Part shown: in pieces, positions 25,649 to 34,198 of the stretch
Numbering within the stretch: position 1 is the first letter of the stretch
Layout: each line of letters begins with the position of its first letter
Source: JAAZMI01 sp050948785
GTDB lineage: Bacteria; Bacillota; Dethiobacteria; DTU022; UBA8154
Assembly: GCA_050948785.1 (NCBI GenBank)
Contig: JBMNEM010000006.1
Location: forward strand, 62,001-126,000
Direction of reading: 5' to 3'
Length of the DNA stretch: 64,000 bases
Notes under the pieces: generated by a model
What the model was told of the DNA's origin: nothing
Seen by the model: only the letters and a program-made list of their open reading frames with translations
Database searches by the model: none
Made by a program: the position numbers and the translations under genes

Positions 25649-26689
25649 TTATAAATCAATACCCCCGTCCCCCCGATTGGCCTTAAACCAACACCCCCGT
25701 CCCCCTGATTGGCGTCCCCCTGATTGGTGTAAATATGAAAGCAACCCGTCTGCTGAATCATACAAAGGCTCCAGCATTAAATCCATTTCATTGCTCACCA
25801 GATCTCTTGCAATACTTTTCTCCGCCAGGCAGCTGCACAGCCCTTTTATTGTTTGTTCCTGTAGTGCCCGGGTTAATTTCTGCTGGGCATCTTCCTCTTC
25901 GAGGTAATTCCCGGCTATGCGCATGTGCATCAACAACTGCCCAAGCACAAGCTCGATCAACAACTGTGCCGGTGAAGCAGCACCAAAATGAGTGAAATAA
26001 AGATTTTGCACTTCTGAAAGCGCTAATCTGTAAAGGTCTTGCAGCATTAATGCTCCATTAAAATCAGGACCAGGAGTAGCTGGGCGTGTGACAGGCTGCT
26101 TTAACAGTTTAGAAGTTAGGGGAAGATATACGCCAACCGCATCCCCACTGAATAATCCTCTGGTTTGTCGGTCGTAAAAACAGACATGATGCTTGGCATG
26201 GCCGGGCGTTTCCCAAACCTCAATGGACCTTTCCCCCAGGGAGATAATTTTACCTTCCCGGGCTGAACGGAGCCTTTCCGGAGAAACCGGCCGTACCTCT
26301 CCATATTCCTGCATTTTCTTCTCTCCATATACAGCCCTGGACCCTGCGATCAACCTGGTGGGATCAACCAGATGCCTTTCACCCCGGGGATGTACCCATA
26401 TTTCGGCATCTTGGAAATAGCGCGCTATAACCCCCAGGCCGCCGGCATGATCCAAGTGTATGTGTGTAACGCCGATATACTTAACCTGTCCGGGGGAGAT
26501 CCCCAAACTATCTGCCGCAGCAAAAAGCCTTTCAGACGAACTTGCCGGCCCTGTTTCTATCAACATCCAGCCGCTGTGGCCTGTACCTTTGAGCAGGTAT
26601 CCTGCCGTCCAACCCGGAAGGCCTCTTTCCTCCAGATCTACCTGCCAGATATCACCATGGAGTTCAATTAATCCTTCTAACTTGATCAC
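25649..26689 (-). CDS. MBL-fold metallo-hydrolase with repeat-derived C-terminus
   Basis: Zinc hydrolase of the metallo-beta-lactamase fold: the HxHxDH motif in GVTHIHLDHAGGLG, metal ligands in TPGHAKHHVCFY and FSGDAVGVYLP, and THFG near residue 225. A helical C-terminal region follows. The substrate is unknown. GTG start at 26689 with GAGGAAATAG upstream. The last 24 residues (SGGRQSGGRGCWFKANRGDG...) are translated from the REP-like cluster at 25661-25728, so the original 3' end has been replaced or extended. 26690-26948 holds no gene. Confidence 0.88.
   Translation of the reverse strand: MIKLEGLIELHGDIWQVDLEERGLPGWTAGYLLKGTGHSGWMLIETGPASSSERLFAAADSLGISPGQVKYIGVTHIHLDHAGGLGVIARYFQDAEIWVHPRGERHLVDPTRLIAGSRAVYGEKKMQEYGEVRPVSPERLRSAREGKIISLGERSIEVWETPGHAKHHVCFYDRQTRGLFSGDAVGVYLPLTSKLLKQPVTRPATPGPDFNGALMLQDLYRLALSEVQNLYFTHFGAASPAQLLIELVLGQLLMHMRIAGNYLEEEDAQQKLTRALQEQTIKGLCSCLAEKSIARDLVSNEMDLMLEPLYDSADGLLSYLHQSGGRQSGGRGCWFKANRGDGGIDL
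25661..25728. repeat. REP-like repeat cluster, right flank of RAYT gene
   Basis: Three direct units built on CCCCGTCCCC(C/T)(T/C)GATTGG at about 25663-25680, 25694-25712 and 25714-25726, the inverse of the left-flank repeat. They lie inside the 3' end of the metallo-hydrolase frame. Confidence 0.85.
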
Positions 26690-26948
26690 CTATTTCCTCG
26701 TTGTAATGCGTACAGCATCTTCACCGACACAATCTTAGGGCATATTTAAACTGACGTTAAAGCTTACCTATATATCAAATGGCTTTAATTTTTTAATTTT
26801 GTAATGAGCTTGTCCAATATCTTAAACCTTACAGCCATAAATTCGATTTCCTTAAAATTCGTAAGAAAAATGACAGCAAGATCACTGCGTCTTTTTTAAA
26901 TTATGCTTCTGCTTTAAGGGTTGACCAACCCAGCAAATCATAGACAAT

Positions 26949-27119
26949 TCAGTAGCCCAGTGCTGCCTCCACAAACTGGAACAAAGCCATGATGATCGCC
27001 AAATTGGCCCAAACCCCTGTGAACACACCGGTAAAGGCCAACCCCGCCAGTAATAGGGCCACCCCCGTTCTGATTACTCGATCCGTATCTCCAAGGTTCT
27101 TTTTAAAATCCAGTTTCAT
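26949..27119 (-). CDS. DUF2892 small membrane protein
   Basis: About 56 residues: MKLDFKKNLGDTDRVIR followed by two short hydrophobic segments (TGVALLLAGLAFTG, VWANLAIIMALFQFVEA), the pattern of the DUF2892/YgaP membrane domain. I chose the ATG at 27119 because the family starts close to the N(L/V)G..DR motif; the frame opens at 27173. Function unknown. A short palindrome GGGTTG-AC-CAACCC lies just downstream at 26928-26941, without a poly-T tail. Confidence 0.78.
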   Translation of the reverse strand: MKLDFKKNLGDTDRVIRTGVALLLAGLAFTGVFTGVWANLAIIMALFQFVEAALGY

Positions 27120-27312
27120 TTTTCTTGCCCCCATACGTGGAATTATCTTAGAAGTTCCCCGTAACAGGTTCAAATATGTATGGATTCAAAAGTTAACTAA
27201 TATGCTTATTCAAAACAGATGCTTCAAATAAGATCTTCTTTCTCGTTGAGGAAAGAGCTTCAGGGCTTAACTCGCAATCAGCTAAACGCGCTTCCTGTTT
27301 TGCAATTAAAAA

Positions 27313-28809
27313 TCACAACTTTAGAATTTTATTAATTTCTCCTCTGATCTCTTCTTTGTTACAAACAGTATGGTGTAAAACCGCTTTTTCCTCCAGGTCC
27401 CAAAGCGCGGGATGCAGAGAAGTTCTGCTGATTTTACTTAGCTCCTGTAAAATGCCAAATTCATCTTTCCCCTGCAGAAAATCCCTGCCCCTGATGGCTT
27501 CCAGGACACTGCGGCTAAATTTAAAGGGGCTGGCCGTAGCATTGATCACCGTCTTGGTTTGGTCACCTGTCCGTAACCGGTACTTTTGATAGACCCGGAA
27601 TCCTACTGCCGTATGGGTATCCAGAAGGTAAGCACAGCGCGTAAAAACATCCTTGATCGCCTTTAATGTTTCCTCCTCATCGGCAAATCCTGCAGATAAA
27701 ATCTTTCCCATGAACTCTCTCGTCCCGGCATCGACTTCAAAACAACCCGTTTCCTTTAACTCCGTCATCCAGCGGTTTATTTTCACCGCATCATGGCCGG
27801 TCATCTCAAAAAGAAATCTTTCCAGGTTGCTGGAAATAAGAATATCCATGGAGGGGCTGATCGTCTGTTTAAATTCTCGATGCAGATCATAGCTGCCGGA
27901 GCGGAAAAAGTCCGTTAAAATCTTGTTTTCATTCGAAGCGCAAACCAGCTTGTTCACCGGCAATCCCATGCGATAAGCATACCAGCCAGCCAAAATATTG
28001 CCGAAGTTTCCTGTGGGCACAACAAAATTTATCTTTTCACCGGGAGAAATTTCTCCTTGCTCCAGGAGGCTCAGATAAGCCTGGAAATAGTAGACAATCT
28101 GGGGCAAAAGCCGGCCCCAGTTAATCGAGTTGGCCGAAGAAAGCTCATACCCTTTTTTTGACAGGATCCTTTTAAAATCACCATCCGCGAAAACATCCTT
28201 GACGGCGTTCTGGCAGTCATCGAAGTTTCCTTTCACGGCCACAACATAAGTATTGGAACCGTCGGTTGTCGTCATTTGCAGCTCCTGGACCTTGCTTACC
28301 CCACCATGAGGATAAAATACAATTATTTTGATACCCGGAACGTTTTTAAAACCTTCCAGGGCAGCCTTGCCTGTATCCCCTGAAGTGGCCACGAGAATTA
28401 CGGTTTCCTTATCCACACGAGTTTTTAATAGGGCCCGGGACAAAAGATGGGGCATGATTTGCAAGGCCAAATCCTTAAAAGCGGCCGTTGGCCCGTACCA
28501 CAGCTCCAGGAAAAAAGTGCGGTCATCCAGACGGTAAAGAGGAGCGATTTGCGGATGGGCAAAATTTTCCTCATTATAAGCCTGTTCCACACAAAAGCGG
28601 ATCTCTTCCGGCGAAAAATCCGGTAGGAAAAGGGAAATAATCCAATGTGCAACCTCCTGATAAGAGCTCCCCCGCCAGGCGAGGATCTCTTCTCCGGAGA
28701 GAACAGGTATTTCTTCGGGAACAAAAAGACCTCCAGCAGGAACCATACCCAGCCTGATTACTTCCGACGCAGATACTGGAGGATAATTACCACGGGTACT
28801 GATGTACAT
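27313..28809 (-). CDS. thrC: Threonine synthase
   Basis: A PLP lyase that converts O-phosphohomoserine to threonine. The N-terminal YISTRGNYPPVSASEVIRLGM and the PLP lysine in ELWYGPTAAFKDLALQ identify the long (class I) form; VATSGDTGKAALEGF and VPTGNFGNILAGWYA bind the cofactor phosphate. 498 residues is normal for this class. ATG at 28809 after a GGGGG site. No hom or thrB gene is nearby. Confidence 0.97.
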   Translation of the reverse strand: MYISTRGNYPPVSASEVIRLGMVPAGGLFVPEEIPVLSGEEILAWRGSSYQEVAHWIISLFLPDFSPEEIRFCVEQAYNEENFAHPQIAPLYRLDDRTFFLELWYGPTAAFKDLALQIMPHLLSRALLKTRVDKETVILVATSGDTGKAALEGFKNVPGIKIIVFYPHGGVSKVQELQMTTTDGSNTYVVAVKGNFDDCQNAVKDVFADGDFKRILSKKGYELSSANSINWGRLLPQIVYYFQAYLSLLEQGEISPGEKINFVVPTGNFGNILAGWYAYRMGLPVNKLVCASNENKILTDFFRSGSYDLHREFKQTISPSMDILISSNLERFLFEMTGHDAVKINRWMTELKETGCFEVDAGTREFMGKILSAGFADEEETLKAIKDVFTRCAYLLDTHTAVGFRVYQKYRLRTGDQTKTVINATASPFKFSRSVLEAIRGRDFLQGKDEFGILQELSKISRTSLHPALWDLEEKAVLHHTVCNKEEIRGEINKILKL

Positions 28810-28881
28810 GGTTAAACCCCCTATTTTTAGTATGAAAATGGGGCAGCTTTTGCCAGTCTTTTGCCAGTTAAGCAGCTTCAG

Positions 28882-28965
28882 GTTCCGCTCGAGATCGTTC
28901 TACGGTTCAGCTCGGGCCTCCGGCTTCCTTCAAATTCGCCTCACGGCGGACACCCTTTAGAGTCG
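28882..28965 (-). other. Possible group II intron domain I remnant
   Basis: The minus strand reads GTCCGCCGTGAGGCGAATTT, GAAGGAAGCCGGAGGCCCG and then CTCGAGCGGAACCTGAAG. This GTGAGGCGAAT..GAAGGAAGC..GGAGGC pattern resembles domain I of bacterial group II introns. No intron-encoded protein, domain V or boundary is visible, so it would be a relic. The rest of 28810-29178 holds the terminator and repeats listed separately. Confidence 0.35.
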
Positions 28966-29028
28966 TGTAGTAATATTCTCTTTTAACAGGAAAACTTCCT
29001 GCTATGGATGAATTCTTCAGAAAAAATC

Positions 29029-29064
29029 AAAGAACGGCCCTTCTAAAGAAGGTAACCGCTCTTT
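29029..29064 (-). terminator. Terminator downstream of LysM gene
   Basis: Minus strand AAAGAGCGG...ACCTTC-TTTA-GAAGG...CGTTCTTT followed by GATTTTTTC. Confidence 0.82.
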
Positions 29065-29065
29065 A

Positions 29066-29094
29066 GGGCCAGCCGCGGGGACGGTCCTTGTGGC
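29066..29094. repeat. Dispersed GC-rich repeat, copy 2
   Basis: Identical over 29 nt to 3931-3959 and again followed by GGGGAA; see that entry. It abuts the LysM-gene terminator. Confidence 0.85.
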
Positions 29095-29114
29095 CGGGGA
29101 AGCCAGCCGCACTT

Positions 29115-29157
29115 GGGGACAGCAGCCGCGGGGACGATCCCCGCGGCTGCTGTCCCC
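29115..29157. repeat. 43-nt perfect palindrome
   Basis: Arms of 20 nt (GGGGACAGCAGCCGCGGGGA and its exact complement) around a 3-nt loop CGA. It shares the CAGCCGCGGGGAC core with the dispersed repeat and has no poly-T tail on either strand, so a REP-like element is more likely than a simple terminator. Confidence 0.85.
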
Positions 29158-29178
29158 GTGGCTGCTGCAGATTCGCTG

Positions 29179-30108
29179 TCAGGGAACACAAAGCACATCA
29201 CCGGGGAAAATCACGTTCGGATCGGTAATATGTGGATTAGCCGCAATCAGAGAATCCAAACTTACACCAAACATTTGAGCAATGGAAAACATCGTGTCAC
29301 CCGCTTGCACTACATAGCGATCCTCAAAACCAGCAGGGCAACTGGCCGGCACCCGGCTGGGAACACAAAGTATATCGCCGGGAAAAACCACGTTCGGGTC
29401 AGTAATATGTGGATTAGCCGCAATCAGAGAGTCCAAACTCACACCAAACATTTGAGCAATGGAAAACATCGTATCACCCGCTTGCACGGTGTAAAGACCC
29501 TCAAAACCAACCGGACAACTCGCCGGTATACGCCCGGCTTCTCCCGGCACACAAAGCACGTCCCCCGGAAAGAGTATGTTCGGATTGGTAATATGCGGGT
29601 TCGCCGCAATCAGAGAATCCAAACTCACACCAAAACGCTGCGCAATGGAAAACATCGTATCACCGGGAACAACCGTATAACGACCCTGGAAACCTGCCGG
29701 ACAGCTAACAGGTATACGCCCACCTTCTTCTCCCGGAACACAAAGAACATCCCCCGGAAAGAGTATGTTCGGATTGGTAATATGCGGGTTCGCCGCAATC
29801 AGAGAATCCAAACTCACACCAAAACGCTGCGCAATGGAAAACATCGTATCACCGGAAACAACCGTATAACGACCCTGGAAACCTGCCGGACAGCTAACAG
29901 GTATACGCCCACCTTCTTCTCCCGGAACACAAAGAACATCCCCCGGAAAGATCATGTTCGGATTGGTAATATGCGGGTTCGCCGCAATCAGAGAATCCAA
30001 ACTCACACCAAAACGCTGTGCAATGAAAAACATCGTGTCACCGGAAACAACCGTATAACGACCCTGAAAACCTGTCGGGCAGGAAGAGGGAATTCGCGGT
30101 TGTATCAT
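29179..30108 (-). CDS. Five-LysM repeat protein, probable spore/cell-wall protein
   Basis: 309 residues made of five LysM domains, each about 45 residues (YTVVSGDTMFSIAQRFGVSL, AANPHITNPN, FPGDVLCVP) and each preceded by SCPxGF(Q/E). LysM binds peptidoglycan or chitin-type glycans. No signal peptide is visible after the start MIQPRIPSSCP, as in spore-coat LysM proteins such as SafA, so a spore location is plausible but unproven. The three 5' units are spaced exactly 189 bp and nearly identical, pointing to recent tandem duplication. AGGAGGT precedes the ATG by 9 nt. The long antisense frame is a shadow. Confidence 0.93.
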   Translation of the reverse strand: MIQPRIPSSCPTGFQGRYTVVSGDTMFFIAQRFGVSLDSLIAANPHITNPNMIFPGDVLCVPGEEGGRIPVSCPAGFQGRYTVVSGDTMFSIAQRFGVSLDSLIAANPHITNPNILFPGDVLCVPGEEGGRIPVSCPAGFQGRYTVVPGDTMFSIAQRFGVSLDSLIAANPHITNPNILFPGDVLCVPGEAGRIPASCPVGFEGLYTVQAGDTMFSIAQMFGVSLDSLIAANPHITDPNVVFPGDILCVPSRVPASCPAGFEDRYVVQAGDTMFSIAQMFGVSLDSLIAANPHITDPNVIFPGDVLCVP

Positions 30109-30576
30109 TTGCTCAGCACCTCCTTTCTTCTCCCTTTACGCTGGAAGCAGGGGGAAAAACCTTTCCCTGCCTCCTTTTACAAAATTATTCTGTATATTAT
30201 ATGCCGCCAAAAGCTAATGGTTAATAAGCTCACCAAAAACTGTCTGCAAGATAGAGGCGAAAGGAGTGCACCTGGATTTTTCGCACTATAGACTGTTTGA
30301 CATGCCGGCTTGTGGCACCGGCAGCATGCGCTGGTTTTCTAGGCAACCACTTGATTTCCATTTAACTGCCCAAGTTTCTTATTTTTTAAAAAAAAATAGG
30401 CCCTGTAAAGGCCTGGGTTTCTGGCTCACAAGAAAGGTTTTTTTTGTCTGCTCTTGCAAGACCCCATATTTTCAACATCAGCGAATGTTTTACTTAGCAA
30501 TTTATGGCCATGTGAAAGTGCCAAACTCTAACGCCATACTTTTTCTCTCTGCTTTCCTGAATTTCCATCACAGCTT
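30109..30576. other. Intergenic region without a gene
   Basis: 468 nt. It should contain the LysM-gene promoter, but I cannot place one firmly. TGCCGG...CCGGCA (about 30304-30326) forms a hairpin. A terminator (30390-30414) belongs to the HAD gene. No plausible coding frame was seen. Confidence 0.6.
30390..30414 (-). terminator. Likely terminator of HAD hydrolase gene
   Basis: Minus strand AGGCC-N7-GGCCT followed by A and nine T, about 160 nt after the stop at 30577. Confidence 0.65.
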
Positions 30577-31311
30577 TTATTTAAAATCAATTAACGGCTG
30601 CTTTTTCCATAATGGATTACTCTTTTTTTCTAAAAGGGCGGCAGCCTCATGCAGTGACGTTACTGTATAAGCAGGCCGGGCCTCCTCGCTCTGCCATTTT
30701 CTCCCTTTACGGTTTAACCAGCAGTTTTTCAGGCCGGCACGGCTGGCCCCCAGCACATCATATTTTGAATCCCCAATATGTAAAATTTTTTCCGGTCTGA
30801 TTCCATAGTAATCAATTACGGCCCGAAAGATCTTGCTTCCCGGACTTCCTTTATAAGCTTGATACTGCTCGGAGGTAAAAACCTTGTCAAACTTATAAAG
30901 TTTTATTAAAGGCTGGATCATATCATCGTCAGCATCACTTACCACACAAATCGGAAAGCGTTTTCCCACGATCTCGAAGAACATTTTTGTATCCTCATAG
31001 GGAGAAGCCAAACCATGCTCTTCCACCAGAATCCGGGCTCCTTCCTCCGGATTCAAATTTAAACCAACCTCTAAAAATAGCTCACGGAAAGACATTTCCA
31101 TAATTGCTCTGCAGCTGATAAATTCTTTTCCCCGTCGAAAAAGTTCATCATAATTTTTAAAAATTAGTTCTGTAGCCAAAGACCAGTACTCCTCAGCCAG
31201 ATGCATGGAATATTTTTTATTTAGAAGTCTTTTCCAGAGACGGTAGCGTCTGCTACTTACATCAACAAGGGTTTGAAACATATCCACACTGACAATTGAA
31301 ATATTTTTCAT
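30577..31311 (-). CDS. HAD-superfamily hydrolase
   Basis: Haloacid dehalogenase-like hydrolase: motif I SVDMFQTLVD (nucleophile Asp in DxFxTL form), motif II VVSDADD, motif III lysine in YKGSPGSKIF, and motif IV HIGDSKYDVLGASRAG. The helical cap lies between motifs I and II. The second motif I Asp is Phe, as in dehalogenase- and FMN-phosphatase-like subgroups, so the substrate is uncertain. ATG at 31311 with AAAGG 9 nt upstream. Confidence 0.85.
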   Translation of the reverse strand: MKNISIVSVDMFQTLVDVSSRRYRLWKRLLNKKYSMHLAEEYWSLATELIFKNYDELFRRGKEFISCRAIMEMSFRELFLEVGLNLNPEEGARILVEEHGLASPYEDTKMFFEIVGKRFPICVVSDADDDMIQPLIKLYKFDKVFTSEQYQAYKGSPGSKIFRAVIDYYGIRPEKILHIGDSKYDVLGASRAGLKNCWLNRKGRKWQSEEARPAYTVTSLHEAAALLEKKSNPLWKKQPLIDFK

Positions 31312-31519
31312 AACAGGCAACCTTTACTTGATCATTTTTACCTTTAATATTCTCTGACTTCCTGAAAAAGTCCTCTTTAATTACCCTTGGGCAAAACTGC
31401 AGAGGAACATGGGGGGGGGTAATAACATTTTTTGATCTTTTTTTGTCACCTGTTTGGTTCTTCGATAATTTTATTTAAATTCAGCAACTTGGATATAATA
31501 AAAACGGGCAGGTGAGAAA

Positions 31520-32752
31520 ATGGGGCACAAAAAAAGAATACAGCTCATCTCTCAGCTGGAAAACGAACTTGACGCGCCGTTAATTTGCTATATAACCGGG
31601 GATCGTGAAAATCTCAGCACAAGAATTGCCCCCGATATTATCCGTGTTTTTTACCGGCACCTGGAGGTAACCGGAAAAAGAGAGAAAATAAACTTACTTC
31701 TTTATACCCGGGGAGGTGACGTCCTTACACCTTGGAGATTGGTCAATCTTATCCGGGAATATTGCCGGTATTTTAGTGTGCTCATTCCTTTCCGTGCCTA
31801 TAGTGCCGGTACTTTGATTTGCTTGGGGGCCGACGAAATTATGATGGGTAAAATGGGGGAACTAAGCCCTATTGATCCCAGCGTGGCCAACGCTTTCAAT
31901 CCCGAAGATCCCCACCACCAAACAGCAAAAATACCGGTAAGTGTGGAAGATGTCACCTCCTTTTTGGCCCTTGCGCATGATCTGGCCGGTTTAAAACAGG
32001 AGGAACAGCTCGGGCAGGTTTTCCTGCGCCTGGCTAACACAGTTCACCCTTTGGCCCTGGGAAATGTGCATCGCAATTATTCGCTAATCCGCTCCCTGGC
32101 AAAAAAAATGTTGGAACTGCATTTGGAGGAGTCTTGTCCCGAACATATCGAAAAAATCATCCGAAGCTTAACAACAGAACTACATGCTCATAATTATCTG
32201 ATCCCACGTTTTGAAGCAAAAAACAAGCTTAACCTAAAAATCATTGAACCTTCTCCAGAGGTAGAAAAACTGATGTGGGTACTTTATGAAAACTATGAAT
32301 CAGACCTGCAGCTTTTGACTCCCTTTAACCCGGTTCTTCTACTTCAGGAACAGGAACAGCAGATTGATTTTGAAGCTACCGGCGGGATTATCGAAAGTCT
32401 GCATAAATTAGATACTTTTAACTTCGAAGGACGCATCACCCGCCAGGCCCGGCCCAATCCCGAAGTTCCACCAGTAAATGTGGAAATAATCAATCAGGGA
32501 TGGAACAATAATAAAACTCAAAACCACTCAATTCCTTGGCCATTGGGCCTGGAGTGTCAGACTATGAAAAAAAAGAAAGCCCGTACCTCCCCCCTCTCCA
32601 AAGAAATAACTAAATATCGCTTGGTCAACAGCTCTTCGAGCTATATACCTTCTATCTACACATTAACAACGATTTCTACTAACAGAAAAAATCTAATTAT
32701 TGCCGCGGAACAACAAAATGAAACTAGCGGAGATTGGCCCCTTTTCAAATAA
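31520..32752 (+). CDS. ClpP-fold serine protease, SDH-type (SDH_sah family)
   Basis: 410 residues. The first 200 form a ClpP/crotonase-like fold: INLLLYTRGGDVLTPWRLVNLIREY and AYSAGTLICLGADEIMMGKMGELSPIDP, the serine (S in YSAGT) and oxyanion motifs of SppA-like and SDH (serine dehydrogenase proteinase) peptidases. No signal peptide or membrane segment is seen, so it is probably cytosolic. The last 100 residues are low-complexity and family-poor. GGCAGGTGAG precedes the ATG, and TATAAT lies at 31493-31498. It converges on two Hsp20 genes. Confidence 0.8.
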   Translation: MGHKKRIQLISQLENELDAPLICYITGDRENLSTRIAPDIIRVFYRHLEVTGKREKINLLLYTRGGDVLTPWRLVNLIREYCRYFSVLIPFRAYSAGTLICLGADEIMMGKMGELSPIDPSVANAFNPEDPHHQTAKIPVSVEDVTSFLALAHDLAGLKQEEQLGQVFLRLANTVHPLALGNVHRNYSLIRSLAKKMLELHLEESCPEHIEKIIRSLTTELHAHNYLIPRFEAKNKLNLKIIEPSPEVEKLMWVLYENYESDLQLLTPFNPVLLLQEQEQQIDFEATGGIIESLHKLDTFNFEGRITRQARPNPEVPPVNVEIINQGWNNNKTQNHSIPWPLGLECQTMKKKKARTSPLSKEITKYRLVNSSSSYIPSIYTLTTISTNRKNLIIAAEQQNETSGDWPLFK

Positions 32753-32768
32753 AATTTTTCCAGCCCCG

Positions 32769-33254
32769 TTAGAGACCGGAAGGAGGATGAAAGGGATTTT
32801 GTTGTTGTGGTGGTTGTTGCGGTGGCGGATTCTGTGGCCGTAGCTGTTCCTGCTGAGCCGTCTCCTCCAGGGGATTTACTTGCAGGCGCCTACCGGTCAT
32901 TTTTTTGGGAAAACGAACCATCAAGATGCCGTTTTTAATATTAGCCTGCGCCTTTTCACTGTCAACCTGGGGAGGAATAAACAATAAACGGCTGTACTTT
33001 TGATTGACAGGCCGCTCCTGATACAAATAGTTCAACTCGGAAGTTTCCAGCCCCGTTTCAATTTGCCCATTAACTTGCAAGGTACCGTTGCTAATTTCCA
33101 CATTTACAGTATTTTGCTCCACTCCTGGTATTTCAAGAATATAGATCACTTCCTCCATAGTTTCAGCAACATCTACTTTGGGGAAAATCTCTGTTCCCTT
33201 AAAAGGACTACTACTCTGAAAACCGGGAGAAAAAGCCTCCATCTGTCGATACAT
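32769..33254 (-). CDS. Hsp20/alpha-crystallin family protein with Pro/Gln tail
   Basis: Small heat-shock fold (about residues 24-125): PKVDVAETMEEVIYILEIPGVEQNTVNVEI, YSRLLFIPPQVD, ANIKNGILMVRFPKK. The C-terminal 30 residues are mostly Pro and Gln, unlike a normal IxI tail. Follows the second Hsp20 gene by 55 nt, same strand. In spore formers such divergent Hsp20 proteins can be coat components (CotM-like); either role fits. Confidence 0.88.
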   Translation of the reverse strand: MYRQMEAFSPGFQSSSPFKGTEIFPKVDVAETMEEVIYILEIPGVEQNTVNVEISNGTLQVNGQIETGLETSELNYLYQERPVNQKYSRLLFIPPQVDSEKAQANIKNGILMVRFPKKMTGRRLQVNPLEETAQQEQLRPQNPPPQQPPQQQNPFHPPSGL

Positions 33255-33309
33255 GTGTAATCCACCTCATTCATAGCTTGATTGGGTGAAAGCAGGGACG
33301 ATTATAAAA

Positions 33310-33969
33310 TTAAGCTGTGGGGTTTACCCTGATTCTTCTCCTTGCTACAAGATCCGATTTGGGCAAGCGACACTCCAGAGTTCCATTGGTATAACTGACA
33401 TCAAGATGTTCTGCCCGGATAGGAGTCGGCAGGGCTACAGTCCGGTGCAGGCTGCTGCTCATACCGCCCATATAGGCCAAGGCGGAAATAGTTAAAGAAT
33501 CGTCTGTTACAGTAACATAGATATTGTTAGGATCGACATTTGGTAAATCCGCCGTGACAATAACATCATTATTCGTTTCTGCCAGTTCCACATGAGGTTG
33601 GGCAAAACCAGCAGCCGTTCTAATACCGGTAGTCAAGCCGCCCATGCTAAAAATCGGTTGCTGCATAGGAGTAAATGGGGTACTCACCATGGAAGGATTG
33701 ATTGACTGCCAGCTAATATTCGGATTAAAGCCATAGTTGAAACCCCCTGGCGGAAGAAAGCCAGTCTGAATATTGCCCATGGGTGCAAACATCATACTGC
33801 TGAAAGGCAAGTGCTGGCCCCAGGGAGAAATGGCCGCCGTGCTCATTTGTGAAGGCACGCTGGAACTTTGCATCTGTGGCGAAGCCTGGAAAGGTAAAAA
33901 AGATTGAGCGGCAAAGTATGGCTGGGGAACAAAACCACTTTGCCAAGGATTTGTTGCTGTGGTGTACAT
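33310..33969 (-). CDS. Hsp20-like protein with low-complexity N-terminus
   Basis: 219 residues. The first 120 are rich in Phe, Gln, Pro, Met and Ser with no charged clusters. The last 90 form a degraded alpha-crystallin domain (HVELAETNNDVIVTADLPNVDPNNIYVTV, GTLECRLPK). The unusual N-terminus suggests self-assembly, perhaps in the spore coat. AGGAGGT lies 6 nt before the ATG. Likely cotranscribed with the downstream Hsp20 gene. Confidence 0.82.
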   Translation of the reverse strand: MYTTATNPWQSGFVPQPYFAAQSFLPFQASPQMQSSSVPSQMSTAAISPWGQHLPFSSMMFAPMGNIQTGFLPPGGFNYGFNPNISWQSINPSMVSTPFTPMQQPIFSMGGLTTGIRTAAGFAQPHVELAETNNDVIVTADLPNVDPNNIYVTVTDDSLTISALAYMGGMSSSLHRTVALPTPIRAEHLDVSYTNGTLECRLPKSDLVARRRIRVNPTA

Positions 33970-34198
33970 CTTTTACCTCCTAATAATTTTCCCTTGCTTT
34001 CACCCTTTATAATTTCTCCCAGGACAAACAAATTATACGGGATAAAAAAACTCCTCCCCCGGCTGACCATTACAACCCCGGTAAGAGGAATGTATATTTC
34101 TTTACTCTGTGCTATAATAATATGGTAATTGCTTCGTTTACCTTATTTTTTTATTTTTTCTTAAACGTTTGATAATTATTAATGAAGGAATGTTTCCA

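Noticed and set aside
29185..30100. Regular repeats that might suggest a CRISPR array
   Set aside because: Period is about 177-189 bp and the units encode LysM domains; there are no short repeats with unique spacers and no cas genes.
29113..30291. 392-codon plus-strand open frame of repeated Asn/Arg/Thr-rich sequence
   Set aside because: It is the exact antisense of the LysM repeats; the LysM protein has known domain motifs and a good ribosome site, and this frame has neither.
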